The notes beneath the pieces are model-generated. The model ran no database searches. It had not been told where the DNA came from and saw nothing but the letters and a program-made list of their open reading frames with translations. From Planctomyces sp. (GTDB lineage Bacteria > Planctomycetota > Planctomycetia > Planctomycetales > Planctomycetaceae): DNA of 64,000 nt. Both the position numbers and the translations under genes were made by a program. The stretch lies in contig JAEUIH010000006.1 of the NCBI GenBank assembly GCA_016795105.1, forward strand, positions 62,001-126,000. The letters are read 5' to 3'. Shown piece by piece: positions 16,912 through 25,311 of the stretch (position 1 is the stretch's first letter; each line of letters opens with the position of its first letter).

Positions 16912-18183
16912 ATGGTTGAATTGCTGCCATTCGCCGGCTGGCGATATGACATGAGTCAGGTTGGTGCGCTGTCAGACGTGATCTGCGGAATGCCTGAATC
17001 GATTGCGGAGGGAGTTCCCGGTCGAGATCCGGTTGATGAGCTCTACCAGCTTCACCCGTGTAACGCGATTCGACTGGTGATGAACCGAGACGAACCGGGA
17101 GATACATCGGCCAGCGACAGATATACTCGAATCGAAGATTTCTTCGAGTTATGGAAGCGTGAAGAACTTCTGTTTCAGGAGCATGACCCCGCGCTGTATG
17201 TTGTGGAAGAGTCATCGGTAGTGGACCGTGATCAGCCAACGTGTGTGTCTGTTATTGGACGCATCCGCATTCAGCAGCAAGTGGAATTCGGCCCATCCGA
17301 ACTCATGGAGATTACTCAGCGATGTCAGGCACAGTTCATCCCGATTCAGGCGGTGGTGATCAATGACACGATTGATTGTGAGGAGGGGCAGTTATTTCAT
17401 TCTCTGATTCCTCGGCTGGCTGCAACGACACCCATTGAAGTCTTTGAAGACAATGGCCGTCATCTGAGAATCTGGGTGGTCACTGATCGGGCGCTTGTGG
17501 ACGAGATTCAGGGGCGAGTGACAGCGTCGCAGGTTCGCGTTGTCGGTGGACGCGATCAATATCGTGCACTGCAGACCATGGCAGCCCAGGGGCAACAGGA
17601 GCACTATGGGCTGTTTTGGCTCACGGACGGGAATGATCCTGGGTTAAGCTGGTTGCACAGGACGACGCTGGTTTCGGGTGTCGGTGTGGATTCCTTTGAA
17701 TCGCTTCGTGATCTGTTGAAAAGTTCGTGTCGTGTTGAGTATGTCGGCGATGAGCCGAATGCTGCCGACGATGCGATCGAGCTTGCGAGGCTGAATGAGC
17801 TTCAGCCGGTGTGTTGTGTCGGGACAAAGGATGGCAAATGGGGATTTGCAACCTTCCTGAATGCATCCGGAGTCCGTGTAACGGCGGGACCGCCGGAGCA
17901 GGCACAGGAAGATCTGAGAGCCCATATTCTGGAATGTCTTGGGGCCGGGGCGAGCCCTCTTCGTGATCCTGGTACTGTGGCCGACCGCTATTTTCAGGAT
18001 GGTCAGGGCGTGCAGTTACTGCTTGCAGGAGGCGGCCCTGGAACTGTGGCACTGGTGATTGCAGGTGGATCGGCTGTGAAGCGGATCGACGAGGTGATTC
18101 CTGGGGTTATTGAGGGATCGGCGGCTGTTTGCTGTATTCCTCGGGCCAGAGTGGGGCTCGTGTATTACTCAATCGAGACCTGA
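16912..18183 (+). CDS. DUF1015-like protein
   Basis: The first 60 residues, with LPFAGWRYDMSQVGALSDVI and HPCNAIRLVMNRDEP, match the start of DUF1015 (PF06245), a family of unknown function common in diverse bacteria. The product has 423 residues, close to the family's usual size. Members I recall carry a DGHHRYE-type motif in the middle; here the corresponding stretch seems to read VVGGRDQYRALQTM, without the paired histidines, so any activity resting on them is doubtful. I place the start at the ATG at 16912, which gives the family's usual N-terminus; the frame extends to a GTG at 16861. It follows trpF by about 75 bases. Confidence 0.7.
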   Translation: MVELLPFAGWRYDMSQVGALSDVICGMPESIAEGVPGRDPVDELYQLHPCNAIRLVMNRDEPGDTSASDRYTRIEDFFELWKREELLFQEHDPALYVVEESSVVDRDQPTCVSVIGRIRIQQQVEFGPSELMEITQRCQAQFIPIQAVVINDTIDCEEGQLFHSLIPRLAATTPIEVFEDNGRHLRIWVVTDRALVDEIQGRVTASQVRVVGGRDQYRALQTMAAQGQQEHYGLFWLTDGNDPGLSWLHRTTLVSGVGVDSFESLRDLLKSSCRVEYVGDEPNAADDAIELARLNELQPVCCVGTKDGKWGFATFLNASGVRVTAGPPEQAQEDLRAHILECLGAGASPLRDPGTVADRYFQDGQGVQLLLAGGGPGTVALVIAGGSAVKRIDEVIPGVIEGSAAVCCIPRARVGLVYYSIET

Positions 18184-18321
18184 TTTCGGGTGGGGAAGAC
18201 CTTATTCATTGGATCATTGTCCGTGGAGCCGTTACTCTGTTAGGCGATCGCGATGTCCGAAAACGGTCGCGGCAAGTGCTGACTCCTTCCATTGAAACTG
18301 CTTCCCTGCGAAGTCCCACCT

Positions 18322-18747
18322 ATGCCTGAACCTGAAAACAAACCTGCCAGTGAAAAGCCGCAGACGCGTCAGAAGACGATTCTTGTGATTGAAGACGACC
18401 GAGAGATTTCGGCGACCGTTCAGAGTGTTCTGTCGGCCGCCGGGTACAAGGTTCTGGCTGCATCGAATGGCCAGGACGGTCGGCGGATCATTCAGAATCA
18501 GAAGCCCGATCTGGTTTTAACGGATATGATGATGCCGCGGATGGGTGGTTTTCCGGTACTGGAGTTTCTTTCGGAATTACCGGACGCACCACCCGTGATC
18601 ATGATGACTGCAAATGAAGGCAGTCGACATAAAGCCTACGCCGAGATGCTGGGTGTGGTAGATTATCTGCGCAAACCCTTTGCGATGGAAGTTCTGCTTG
18701 AGTCAGTGGCGCGAGCAATTGAAGCAGGCCCTCGGCGGAATTCCTGA
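18322..18747 (+). CDS. Single-domain response regulator (CheY-like receiver)
   Basis: This 141-residue protein is one receiver domain without an output domain. Visible residues are the acidic pocket E24-D25-D26, phosphoacceptor D68 in VLTDMMMP, T96 in IMMTAN and K118 in YLRKPF, a complete set, so phosphorylation is expected. About 17 Pro/Glu/Lys-rich residues precede the fold. The ATG at 18322 is chosen over an in-frame TTG ten codons upstream. No histidine kinase is adjacent, so it must take phosphate from a kinase elsewhere. It lies 18 bases upstream of the mannose-1-phosphate guanylyltransferase gene and may be co-transcribed with it. Confidence 0.9.
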   Translation: MPEPENKPASEKPQTRQKTILVIEDDREISATVQSVLSAAGYKVLAASNGQDGRRIIQNQKPDLVLTDMMMPRMGGFPVLEFLSELPDAPPVIMMTANEGSRHKAYAEMLGVVDYLRKPFAMEVLLESVARAIEAGPRRNS

Positions 18748-18765
18748 ACGAACCAGGAAACGACA

Positions 18766-19842
18766 ATGCTTCATGCGGTGATTATGGCGGGCGGCAGTGG
18801 AACACGGTTCTGGCCCCAGAGTCGACATCAGGTCCCCAAACAATTACTGCGTCTGGCCGGTGAACGGACCATGATTCAGCAAACGGTGGACCGGGGCATC
18901 AGCTGGGCATCCGGAGTTCGGACATGGATTGTCACCAATGCTGCTCAGGCTGGCAGAACGTCGGAGCAGTTACCTGAGGTTCCGAAGGCGAACATTCTGG
19001 TTGAACCAGCGGCACGCAATACGGCTCCGTGCGTTGGGTTGGCAGCGGTGCGTCTGTTAGTTGACGACCCGGATGCGATTATGTTTGTGATGCCGGCTGA
19101 CCATGTGATCCAGCCGGTTGAAGCATTTACTCAGGCGGTTGAGAAAGCCTGCCAGCTTGTCGAACAGTCACCGGAGCGGCTTGTACTGTTCGGCGTGACC
19201 CCGACGTTTCCTTCGACCGGTTATGGATATATCGAACGTGGAGAAATGATTGGTGCGGGAACTCCGCCGGTTTTCAGTGTCGCGTCATTCCGTGAGAAGC
19301 CAAAAGTGGAGGTGGCTGAGGAGTACCTGCGAACTGGGCGATATTACTGGAACTGTGGGATCTTCTGCTGGAAAGCCAGCACGATCATGAAACTGATTCA
19401 GGAGCACGAACCGGAGATTCACGGTCTGCTGATGAAGATTGCAGATGCATACAGAAGAGGTGATTCGGAGGCAGTGATTGCCGCCGAGTTTCCGAGGATG
19501 AGGAGTATTTCGATTGACTACGCAGTGCTGGAACGTGCAGCCGGTGTGACAGTGATGGAAGCTCCATTTCAGTGGGACGATGTGGGAAGCTGGCTGGCTG
19601 TTCCTCGACTCAACGGTGTCGACACAGAAGGCAACACGGTTGATGGTCCATATTGTGGTGTGAGCACAAAGAACTGCATCATTCGCAGCTCCGGCAATCA
19701 TCTGATTGCAACGCTGGGAGTCAGCGATTTGATTATTGTCCATACCCCGGATGCCACCCTTGTCGCTCACTCCAGTGAATCCGAGCGAATCAAAGAGCTG
19801 CTGGTGAAGTTACAGGCGGACGGCAGAACCGATTATCTGTAG
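18766..19842 (+). CDS. manC: Mannose-1-phosphate guanylyltransferase
   Basis: The enzyme makes GDP-mannose from mannose 1-phosphate and GTP for polysaccharide or glycoprotein assembly. The 358-residue protein begins with the nucleotidyltransferase signature MAGGSGTRFWPQSR followed by PKQLL, and contains EPAARNTAPC, VMPADHVI, FREKP and the YWNCGIF block, all characteristic of ManC/GMP proteins. It lacks the C-terminal phosphomannose isomerase domain of bifunctional AlgA-type enzymes. AGGA lies about eight bases upstream of the ATG. It is the last gene before a repeat-rich intergenic region. Confidence 0.92.
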   Translation: MLHAVIMAGGSGTRFWPQSRHQVPKQLLRLAGERTMIQQTVDRGISWASGVRTWIVTNAAQAGRTSEQLPEVPKANILVEPAARNTAPCVGLAAVRLLVDDPDAIMFVMPADHVIQPVEAFTQAVEKACQLVEQSPERLVLFGVTPTFPSTGYGYIERGEMIGAGTPPVFSVASFREKPKVEVAEEYLRTGRYYWNCGIFCWKASTIMKLIQEHEPEIHGLLMKIADAYRRGDSEAVIAAEFPRMRSISIDYAVLERAAGVTVMEAPFQWDDVGSWLAVPRLNGVDTEGNTVDGPYCGVSTKNCIIRSSGNHLIATLGVSDLIIVHTPDATLVAHSSESERIKELLVKLQADGRTDYL

Positions 19843-19854
19843 TTTGATCATAGG

Positions 19855-19884
19855 CAGTTTAACGGCGAGCCGCAGGCGTCGGAG
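19855..19884 (+). repeat. Dispersed intergenic repeat, copy 3
   Basis: CAGTTTAACGGCGAGCCG then CAGGCGTCGGAG, only 13 bases after the manC stop. It is separated from copy 4 by 9 bases, so the two form a tandem pair. Confidence 0.85.
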
Positions 19885-19893
19885 GCCAGCTCT

Positions 19894-19983
19894 CAGTTTA
19901 ACGGCGAGCCGCAGGCGTCAGTGCGCAGTGAGACTCCGACGCGGTGTGTTTGGGTTTCTAGTGTTCAAACCTGGGCTCTACCG
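19894..19983 (+). repeat. Dispersed intergenic repeat, copy 4 with both blocks
   Basis: It starts with CAGTTTAACGGCGAGCCG, continues through GACTCCGACGCGGTG and TGTGTTTGGGTTTCTAGT (as in copy 1), and runs straight into the second block GTTCAAACCTGGGCTCTACC (as at 7417-7440). This copy shows the fullest order of the composite repeat. Confidence 0.8.
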
Positions 19984-20040
19984 ACGCGGGGTCGGCAGGG
20001 GCCTGATATCGCTGTGGTAACCGATCCTTGCACGTTTAGA

Positions 20041-20073
20041 CCTGGGGTGCGCCGTTGAGACGGCGACCCCAGG
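20041..20073. repeat. Strong GC-rich hairpin
   Basis: CCTGGGGT and ACCCCAGG form an outer 8-base stem, and CGCCGT and ACGGCG an inner 6-base stem, with one bulged G and a TGAG loop. There is no downstream T-run, so it is not a typical intrinsic terminator. It may be part of the repeat family. Confidence 0.6.
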
Positions 20074-20472
20074 CTTAGTTGTGCGACCCCGTTGGGGTCA
20101 ATCGCTGGTGGGTGTTGCCATAGGATTCAATCGCAGGTGTTTGATTCGCCGGCCAAAACGTTCAGACATCTCTGGAAGTGGGCCGGATTCAAGTTATCAG
20201 CCTCGTCATATTTGGGGCCCGCGAACTTGGGAGCTGGCACTTCCACTTTGAGGACAAGGACCAACCTGGAAATCGGATGCAAAATCGGGTTCATCGTGCT
20301 ATCGTGGCCAGTGGTTTGAAGCTTCGAGAATCACGGGGAATGAGAATAATTTCGCCTTGCTGGAGAGTTGGTCAAAGCAACGCCATGAAAATCCCAACTG
20401 AAGACGAGGTTCGGGAATGGAAGCGGGGGGCACTGCAGTGACGGACTATGACAATCTTGTCGCTGCACACCT

Positions 20473-20497
20473 ACGCCTTCGGCTCGCCGTTAAACTG
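20473..20497 (-). repeat. Dispersed intergenic repeat, copy 5 (reverse orientation)
   Basis: Read on the minus strand: CAGTTTAACGGCGAGCCG then AAGGCGT. It lies 5 bases beyond the stop of the small membrane protein gene, in the same 3' position as copy 2. Confidence 0.8.
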
Positions 20498-20502
20498 AAG
20501 AG

Positions 20503-21084
20503 TCAGACTCTGCGTGGTTTTTCTGTTGATTGCAGGGACGACCAGACGATGGCAGGGCGGGGTTGTTTGCCGATGGTGTTCATGGACGGCGAGGAATCTG
20601 CGAGTGGTTCTTCGATCACGGGCTCGCGTTTTGGGATCAGTGACACTTTTCTGGCGTGCAGCAGAATCAGCACAAACGGCACCCACCAGATTAAATCGTT
20701 GGTGAGGATTGTGACGCCCATTTTCAGGGGGAATCGGTCTAAAAGGATCGCCTGAGCGAAGCCAATCGGCCCGAAGATCTTTCCCAGCAGACCCACGAGA
20801 ACAATGGGCCAGTGGCGGATGGAATCACCGGCTGCAATCCAGTAGCCCACACCATAAACTCCGACGATCATTCCAATGCACTGCCAGAGCTCCGGGTAAT
20901 TCGGAAGCGGCTCCACGCCAGCCCAGCGGAACAATGCCGAGGGAAACAGAATCGCTGCAACACCCCACAGAATGTTATAAATAGCGGCAGCACGCAGAAC
21001 TGTGCCGTGCCAGACAATCAGATCATCTGGTGCCGAAGATCGTGTGTTTGCGGGGCTACCATTGGTGGGTTTAGTCGCAGCCAT
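20503..21084 (-). CDS. Small integral membrane protein of unknown function
   Basis: The 193-residue product has a polar start, about four membrane helices (about residues 28-50, 60-82, 88-105 and 115-140) and a charged Pro/Lys-rich tail of about 45 residues. WHGTVLRAAAIYNILWGV at the first helix and the LPNYPELWQCIGMIVGVYG stretch are its most recognisable parts. Similar four-helix proteins are common in planctomycetes without a known function, and I do not assign one. The ATG at 21084 is preferred because GGA lies at a suitable distance; an ATG two codons upstream is also possible. It diverges from the M41-like protease gene with a 61-base gap, and a repeat copy abuts its stop. Confidence 0.65.
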   Translation of the reverse strand: MAATKPTNGSPANTRSSAPDDLIVWHGTVLRAAAIYNILWGVAAILFPSALFRWAGVEPLPNYPELWQCIGMIVGVYGVGYWIAAGDSIRHWPIVLVGLLGKIFGPIGFAQAILLDRFPLKMGVTILTNDLIWWVPFVLILLHARKVSLIPKREPVIEEPLADSSPSMNTIGKQPRPAIVWSSLQSTEKPRRV

Positions 21085-21145
21085 TATCATTCCAGACGTG
21101 CTCTTGAAACAGGAGACAACGTGAGCATCATTGTCGTTGTAGACC

Positions 21146-21679
21146 GTGGATTTCATTCTCCAACTCACAGCCTTTCGACAGGATTCCCAATTGCAGGACG
21201 AGATCACTGCGTACCATGAGGCAGGACATGCGTTTGCTGCCGTATACCTGGGAGCGAAAGTTCGTTCAGTATCGATCGATCCGGATCGCGATGACGGCCC
21301 GAATCGCTTTGGAGATACGCAGGTCATCTGGAGCCGTCGTCGCTTCACACCAAAAGAAATGGCCGAAAAAATGGCTGTCGTGGCGCTCGCCGGGCCTGTT
21401 GCCGAGATGATTTTCTCCGAACAACCATTCCATCCTGCATTTGTTGCTGAATGGCAGTCAGACTGGCAGCATGCACTGGCCGCACTGGAACATATCTCGA
21501 ATCAGAACCAGCGATTTCGACATCTCGAACAGGCGACTCTCGATCTCTACGAAGTCTTTCGCGAAGACCAGCACTGGAATGTGATCGCTGCAATTGCCGA
21601 TCACCTGCTGGCTCATGAAATTCTCGATGCAGATATGTTGCTGGAAATTGTTGAGCCCTGGCTGGATGATGCGTCGTGA
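21146..21679 (+). CDS. Stand-alone M41 (FtsH-type) metallopeptidase domain
   Basis: The 177-residue protein holds the zinc motif H24-E-A-G-H28 within ITAYHEAGHAFAA, the VALAGPVAE block and S105-D106-WQHAL, where FtsH places its third zinc ligand. All three ligands are therefore present. It has no AAA+ ATPase domain and no membrane anchor, whereas FtsH has both in a protein of about 600 residues. It could cleave small unfolded substrates without ATP or work with a separate partner; both ideas are inference. The first in-frame start is the GTG at 21146, which lacks a good ribosome binding site. AGGAG at 21111-21115 instead serves a GTG at 21121 in another frame, giving a 32-codon overlapping leader. 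Confidence 0.7.
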   Translation: MDFILQLTAFRQDSQLQDEITAYHEAGHAFAAVYLGAKVRSVSIDPDRDDGPNRFGDTQVIWSRRRFTPKEMAEKMAVVALAGPVAEMIFSEQPFHPAFVAEWQSDWQHALAALEHISNQNQRFRHLEQATLDLYEVFREDQHWNVIAAIADHLLAHEILDADMLLEIVEPWLDDAS

Positions 21680-21797
21680 ACAGGCCGAGGATGGTGAGTT
21701 GTCTGATTGCCACTTCCAAATTATGCTGTCAGAAATGAACGTTTGTGCTCACGTAGTACTTTGTAAACATTCTTTTAAATCTGGAAAGTGAAGACAT

Positions 21798-22997
21798 ATG
21801 GAGACGACCAACGGAAAGCTCTCACGAAAGCTCAGAATGGCTCTTGTGGGTGGTGGACAGGGAGCATTCATTGGCCGAGTCCACGCAACGGCCGCCATTC
21901 TGGACAATCGGGCCAGTCTGGTTGCCGGGGCATTGTCTTCGAGCGCCGAAAAGGCGAAAGCCAGTGCACCTTCGTATGATATTCCGGAATCGCGTGCGTA
22001 CGGTTCTTACAAGGAACTGATCGAAAAGGAGCTTGCTCTTCCTGCAGATCAGCGAATTGACTTTGTCAGTGTTGCAACTCCGAATCACACGCACTTTGAA
22101 ATCGCAAAGGCAGCCGCTGAAGCAGGTTTCAATGTGATCTGCGACAAGCCAATGACATTTGATTTTGCTCAGGCTGAAGAGCTGGTGAAAGTCGTTGAGA
22201 AGTCCGGAGTGGTGTTTGCTGTCAGTCACAACTACACGGGCTATCCACTGGTGCGACAGGCGCGTGAGATGATCCTGAACGGCGAACTGGGGGAGATTCA
22301 GGCCATTCGTTCGAATTATATTCAGGGATGGCTGAGAAGTCGCCTGGAAGCAGAAGATCAGAAGCAGGCAGCATGGCGAACGGATCCCGGAAAGTCAGGA
22401 GCCGCAGGCGCGTTCGGAGACATCGGGACTCATGCTTATAACCTCGGTCGGTACATGACGGGTCTGATTCCGTCAGATGTTTCCTGTCATCTGAAGATCT
22501 TTGCACCGGGACGCCGTCTCGACGATTACGGTCACGCGGTGATTCGATTCGAAAACGGTGCACTTGGAACTGTCACGGCGAGTCAGATTTCTCATGGGCG
22601 TGAAAACGATCTGTTTATCGAAGTGGATGGGACGAAGGGCGCACTTTCGTGGCGACAGGAAGAGCCCAACGTGATGATCGTTCGTCGAAACGGTTCACCG
22701 CATCAGATGTATACTCGCGACCCAAATGCTCCATTTATGAACAGCATGGGAAAGGCTGCATGTCGACTCCCGTCCGGACATCCGGAAGCATTCTTTGAAG
22801 CATTCGGCAATGTCTATCGTTTTGCATATGACGCCATGGTTGCTCGGGCGACGGGTGTTGCGTTCGAGAAGAAGAATACGATTTATCCCAATGTCTATGA
22901 CGGTGCAGAGGGGATGTACTTCATTCAGCAATGCGTCAACAGCAGCAGCCAGAATGGAGCATGGCTGCCACTGAAGTACTCCGGGGCTCGCAGCTGA
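21798..22997 (+). CDS. Gfo/Idh/MocA family oxidoreductase
   Basis: This 399-residue NAD(P)-dependent dehydrogenase of sugars or inositols has an N-terminal Rossmann fold (VGGGQGAFIGRVHA, about residues 16-29), the family lysine in CDKPMTFD and the C-terminal alpha/beta substrate domain with GAFGDIGTHAYNLGRYMTG, whose Asp and His are the usual catalytic pair. It carries no export signal and should be cytoplasmic, unlike the second family member at 55945. GGAAAG lies about 11 bases upstream of the ATG. Its neighbours give no clue to the substrate. Confidence 0.9.
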   Translation: METTNGKLSRKLRMALVGGGQGAFIGRVHATAAILDNRASLVAGALSSSAEKAKASAPSYDIPESRAYGSYKELIEKELALPADQRIDFVSVATPNHTHFEIAKAAAEAGFNVICDKPMTFDFAQAEELVKVVEKSGVVFAVSHNYTGYPLVRQAREMILNGELGEIQAIRSNYIQGWLRSRLEAEDQKQAAWRTDPGKSGAAGAFGDIGTHAYNLGRYMTGLIPSDVSCHLKIFAPGRRLDDYGHAVIRFENGALGTVTASQISHGRENDLFIEVDGTKGALSWRQEEPNVMIVRRNGSPHQMYTRDPNAPFMNSMGKAACRLPSGHPEAFFEAFGNVYRFAYDAMVARATGVAFEKKNTIYPNVYDGAEGMYFIQQCVNSSSQNGAWLPLKYSGARS

Positions 22998-23027
22998 GGT
23001 TCAGTCTTCGCAGTATTTTGACGGCAT

Positions 23028-23750
23028 GTGATCAGCATCGTGAAGCGGATTTTCATTCTCACAGGGGCCGGCATTTCAGCGGAATCGGGAGTTCCCACGT
23101 TTCGCGATGCCGGTGGTCTGTGGGAAGGTCATGATGTGATGGAGGTGGCCAGTCCGGAGGGCTTTCGTCGAAGTCCGGGACTGGTGCATCGTTTCTACAA
23201 TCAGCGTCGAGCCGACATTCAGCTGCGAATTCCGAACGCTGCTCATCAGGCAATCGCGGAGCTGCAGGCGCGATATCCGGAGCAGGTTACACTTGTGACG
23301 CAAAACGTGGACGACCTCCACGAACGCGGTGGTTCACCCAGCGTGATTCACATGCATGGGGAACTGCTGCGAGTTCGATGTTCGTACTGCAGTTATCGGT
23401 GTGGCTGGTCTGATGCGCTCTCAGCAGAGACGATCTGTCCGGCGTGCCGGCGATCGTCAGGGATGCGTCCGGACATCGTTTGGTTTGGTGAAATGCCATT
23501 CTTTGTGGAAGTCATTGAAGAGAAGTTGCAACAGGCTGATGCGTTTGTGGCGATTGGTACAAGTGGGCTCGTTTACCCAGCGGCGGGACTTGTCTCAATT
23601 GCCAAGTCGCTCGGAATCAGAACGATTGAGTTGAATCTGCAGAAAACGGAAGCCTCTCACTTGTTTGATGAAGTGATCCCCGGGCCGGCATCACAAACCG
23701 TACCTCGCTGGTGCAGGTCTTGTGGAATTGCAACCGAAGAGACTCCCTGA
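23028..23750 (+). CDS. cobB: NAD-dependent protein deacylase (sirtuin, CobB-like)
   Basis: The enzyme removes acyl groups from protein lysines using NAD+. In 240 residues it shows the NAD-binding start GAGISAESGVPTFRDAGGLW, the catalytic TQNVDDLHERGG, the histidine in IHMHGEL and a zinc site from CSYC and CPAC. It then has GTSGLVYPA, close to the family GTS motif. There is no extended N- or C-terminal region, so it is a class III/U bacterial-type sirtuin. The start is a GTG at 23028. It converges on the cfa gene with a gap of only 28 bases. Confidence 0.93.
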   Translation: MISIVKRIFILTGAGISAESGVPTFRDAGGLWEGHDVMEVASPEGFRRSPGLVHRFYNQRRADIQLRIPNAAHQAIAELQARYPEQVTLVTQNVDDLHERGGSPSVIHMHGELLRVRCSYCSYRCGWSDALSAETICPACRRSSGMRPDIVWFGEMPFFVEVIEEKLQQADAFVAIGTSGLVYPAAGLVSIAKSLGIRTIELNLQKTEASHLFDEVIPGPASQTVPRWCRSCGIATEETP

Positions 23751-23778
23751 TCTGCTTTCGTGGGGATGGACGCACTGA

Positions 23779-25143
23779 TCAGGCGGCCCGACGTTCCGAA
23801 GTTTGTTCATCAGCAACAGGGGTTGGCCGCTGATAGAGATGTTCGCGAGTGCAGGGCATTGTGGATGCACCGCGAGCCGCGTGTTTTGTGGCCACTGTCT
23901 GATAGATGCGTGCTCCACCGTCTGTGAACGCAAACACGCAGCCGGTGAGATACAAAGTCCACATCCGGTATCGTTCTTCGCCGACCTGGCGAATCGCTTC
24001 CTGACGATTGGCTTCAAGTCGGTGCACCCAGTGTCGACAGGTCATGGCGTAGTGATCTCTCCAGCCTTCAACATCGTGCACTTCGTATCCGGAAGACTCC
24101 ATACACTGCACCATATGACCGAGGTGATCGAGTTCACCACCGGGGAAAATGTATCGAGCGAGCAGTCTGCGTTCCGGAGACATCTTTCGGAACTTGCGGT
24201 CGGAGATTTTCCCGGGCCGAGTAATCCCGTGATTCAGAAAGATGCCGCGGTCGCGAAGAAGACTGCGAACTTTCGTCATATAGCCTGACATGTTGTCGAT
24301 GCCGACATGTTCAACCATTCCGACACTGGAGATTCTATCGAACGTTCCTTCGAGGTTCTGATAGTCACAAAGTTCGACGGTCACCTGATTCTGCAGACCG
24401 AGGTCGCGAATCTTCTGCTGAGTCAAAGCCAGTTGTTCTTTAGAGAGAGTAATGCCGTGAGCTTTGACGCCATAGTGAGTTGCCGCATGACAGAGCAGGG
24501 CGCCCCAGCCACAGCCGATATCGAGATAGCGGTCGCCGGGCTGAAGCTGCAGTTTGCGGCAGACCATATCCAGCTTATTCAGCTGAGCCTGTTCAAGTGA
24601 ATCATTCCAGTTGTGGAAGTAGGCACACGAGTACAGCATTTTGCTGTCAAGGAAGAGCCTGTAGAAATCGTTGCTGACATCGTAATGGAACTGGATGAAA
24701 TCTGAGTTCTCACCAGCGGCACGTTTCAGTCCCGTTTCATCACCGCGATAGACGTGTGACACACTGGTTGCTTCTGCTCGTTCAAGCAGGAATGCAGCCG
24801 CGAATCGGACAAGTAACCCGAGAGGAATTCTGGATTTCTGACGGCTGTTGCGAACTCGCGCTTTTTCAATCAGTGTCAGCAGATCGGCGCCGGAGTAACT
24901 AATTGCGCCACGCGCGTAGAGTCGCAACAGAGTGTCGGGGGTTGGACGTCGAAGGAGTGCCCCGACAACGCCGGGACCGTTGACAGAGATCTCCAGCCCC
25001 GGGATGGCATTGTCACCCATTGGGATCAGGCTTCCATCCCAGAGTCGAATGGAGACTGGTGAGTTCAGGCGAGGCCGAAGTGTTTCGGCCAGTTCTCGGG
25101 CAAGTCGAAGTTGTTTTTCTTCACGAGCACTTGTACCAGACAT
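23779..25143 (-). CDS. cfa: Cyclopropane-fatty-acyl-phospholipid synthase family protein
   Basis: This SAM-dependent enzyme adds a methylene group to unsaturated acyl chains of phospholipids. The 454-residue product has an N-terminal lipid-binding region (to about 130), then YDVSNDFYRLFLD, the SAM-binding LDIGCGWGALLCHAA and the VGMVEHVG loop with the catalytic glutamate. It ends with the usual EANRQEAI helix and YLTGCVFAF. I take the ATG at 25143 with GGGAG about ten bases upstream; an ATG at 25191 would add 16 residues. Lipid-modification neighbours (acyltransferase, SDR) follow the same strand. Confidence 0.9.
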   Translation of the reverse strand: MSGTSAREEKQLRLARELAETLRPRLNSPVSIRLWDGSLIPMGDNAIPGLEISVNGPGVVGALLRRPTPDTLLRLYARGAISYSGADLLTLIEKARVRNSRQKSRIPLGLLVRFAAAFLLERAEATSVSHVYRGDETGLKRAAGENSDFIQFHYDVSNDFYRLFLDSKMLYSCAYFHNWNDSLEQAQLNKLDMVCRKLQLQPGDRYLDIGCGWGALLCHAATHYGVKAHGITLSKEQLALTQQKIRDLGLQNQVTVELCDYQNLEGTFDRISSVGMVEHVGIDNMSGYMTKVRSLLRDRGIFLNHGITRPGKISDRKFRKMSPERRLLARYIFPGGELDHLGHMVQCMESSGYEVHDVEGWRDHYAMTCRHWVHRLEANRQEAIRQVGEERYRMWTLYLTGCVFAFTDGGARIYQTVATKHAARGASTMPCTREHLYQRPTPVADEQTSERRAA

Positions 25144-25311
25144 TATGTGCGCTCCCTGCACAAGCTGCTGTCTGCAGCACTGATCCTTCATCAGACATCC
25201 ATTTTCGAATTCGGGCCAGCAGAATACCAGAACCGTATTTTCGCGGCGAGACGGGTTTTTCGATCTAGAAGTGCTGATTTTTCGGGGGAGTTGAGGTGTT
25301 CTGGCTGCCTG

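Larger units (their letters stand above)
19843..20502. other. Repeat-rich gene-free region
   Basis: Three copies of the first dispersed repeat block (19855-19884, 19894-19919, 20473-20497), one second block (19960-19983) and a strong hairpin (20041-20073) lie here. A plus-strand frame of 87 codons (20178-20441) starts at GTG without a ribosome binding site and resembles nothing I know. I do not call a gene. Confidence 0.55.

Noticed and set aside
20178-20441. Plus-strand frame of 87 codons in the repeat region
   Set aside because: It starts with GTG without a ribosome binding site, crosses repeat-associated sequence and resembles no family.
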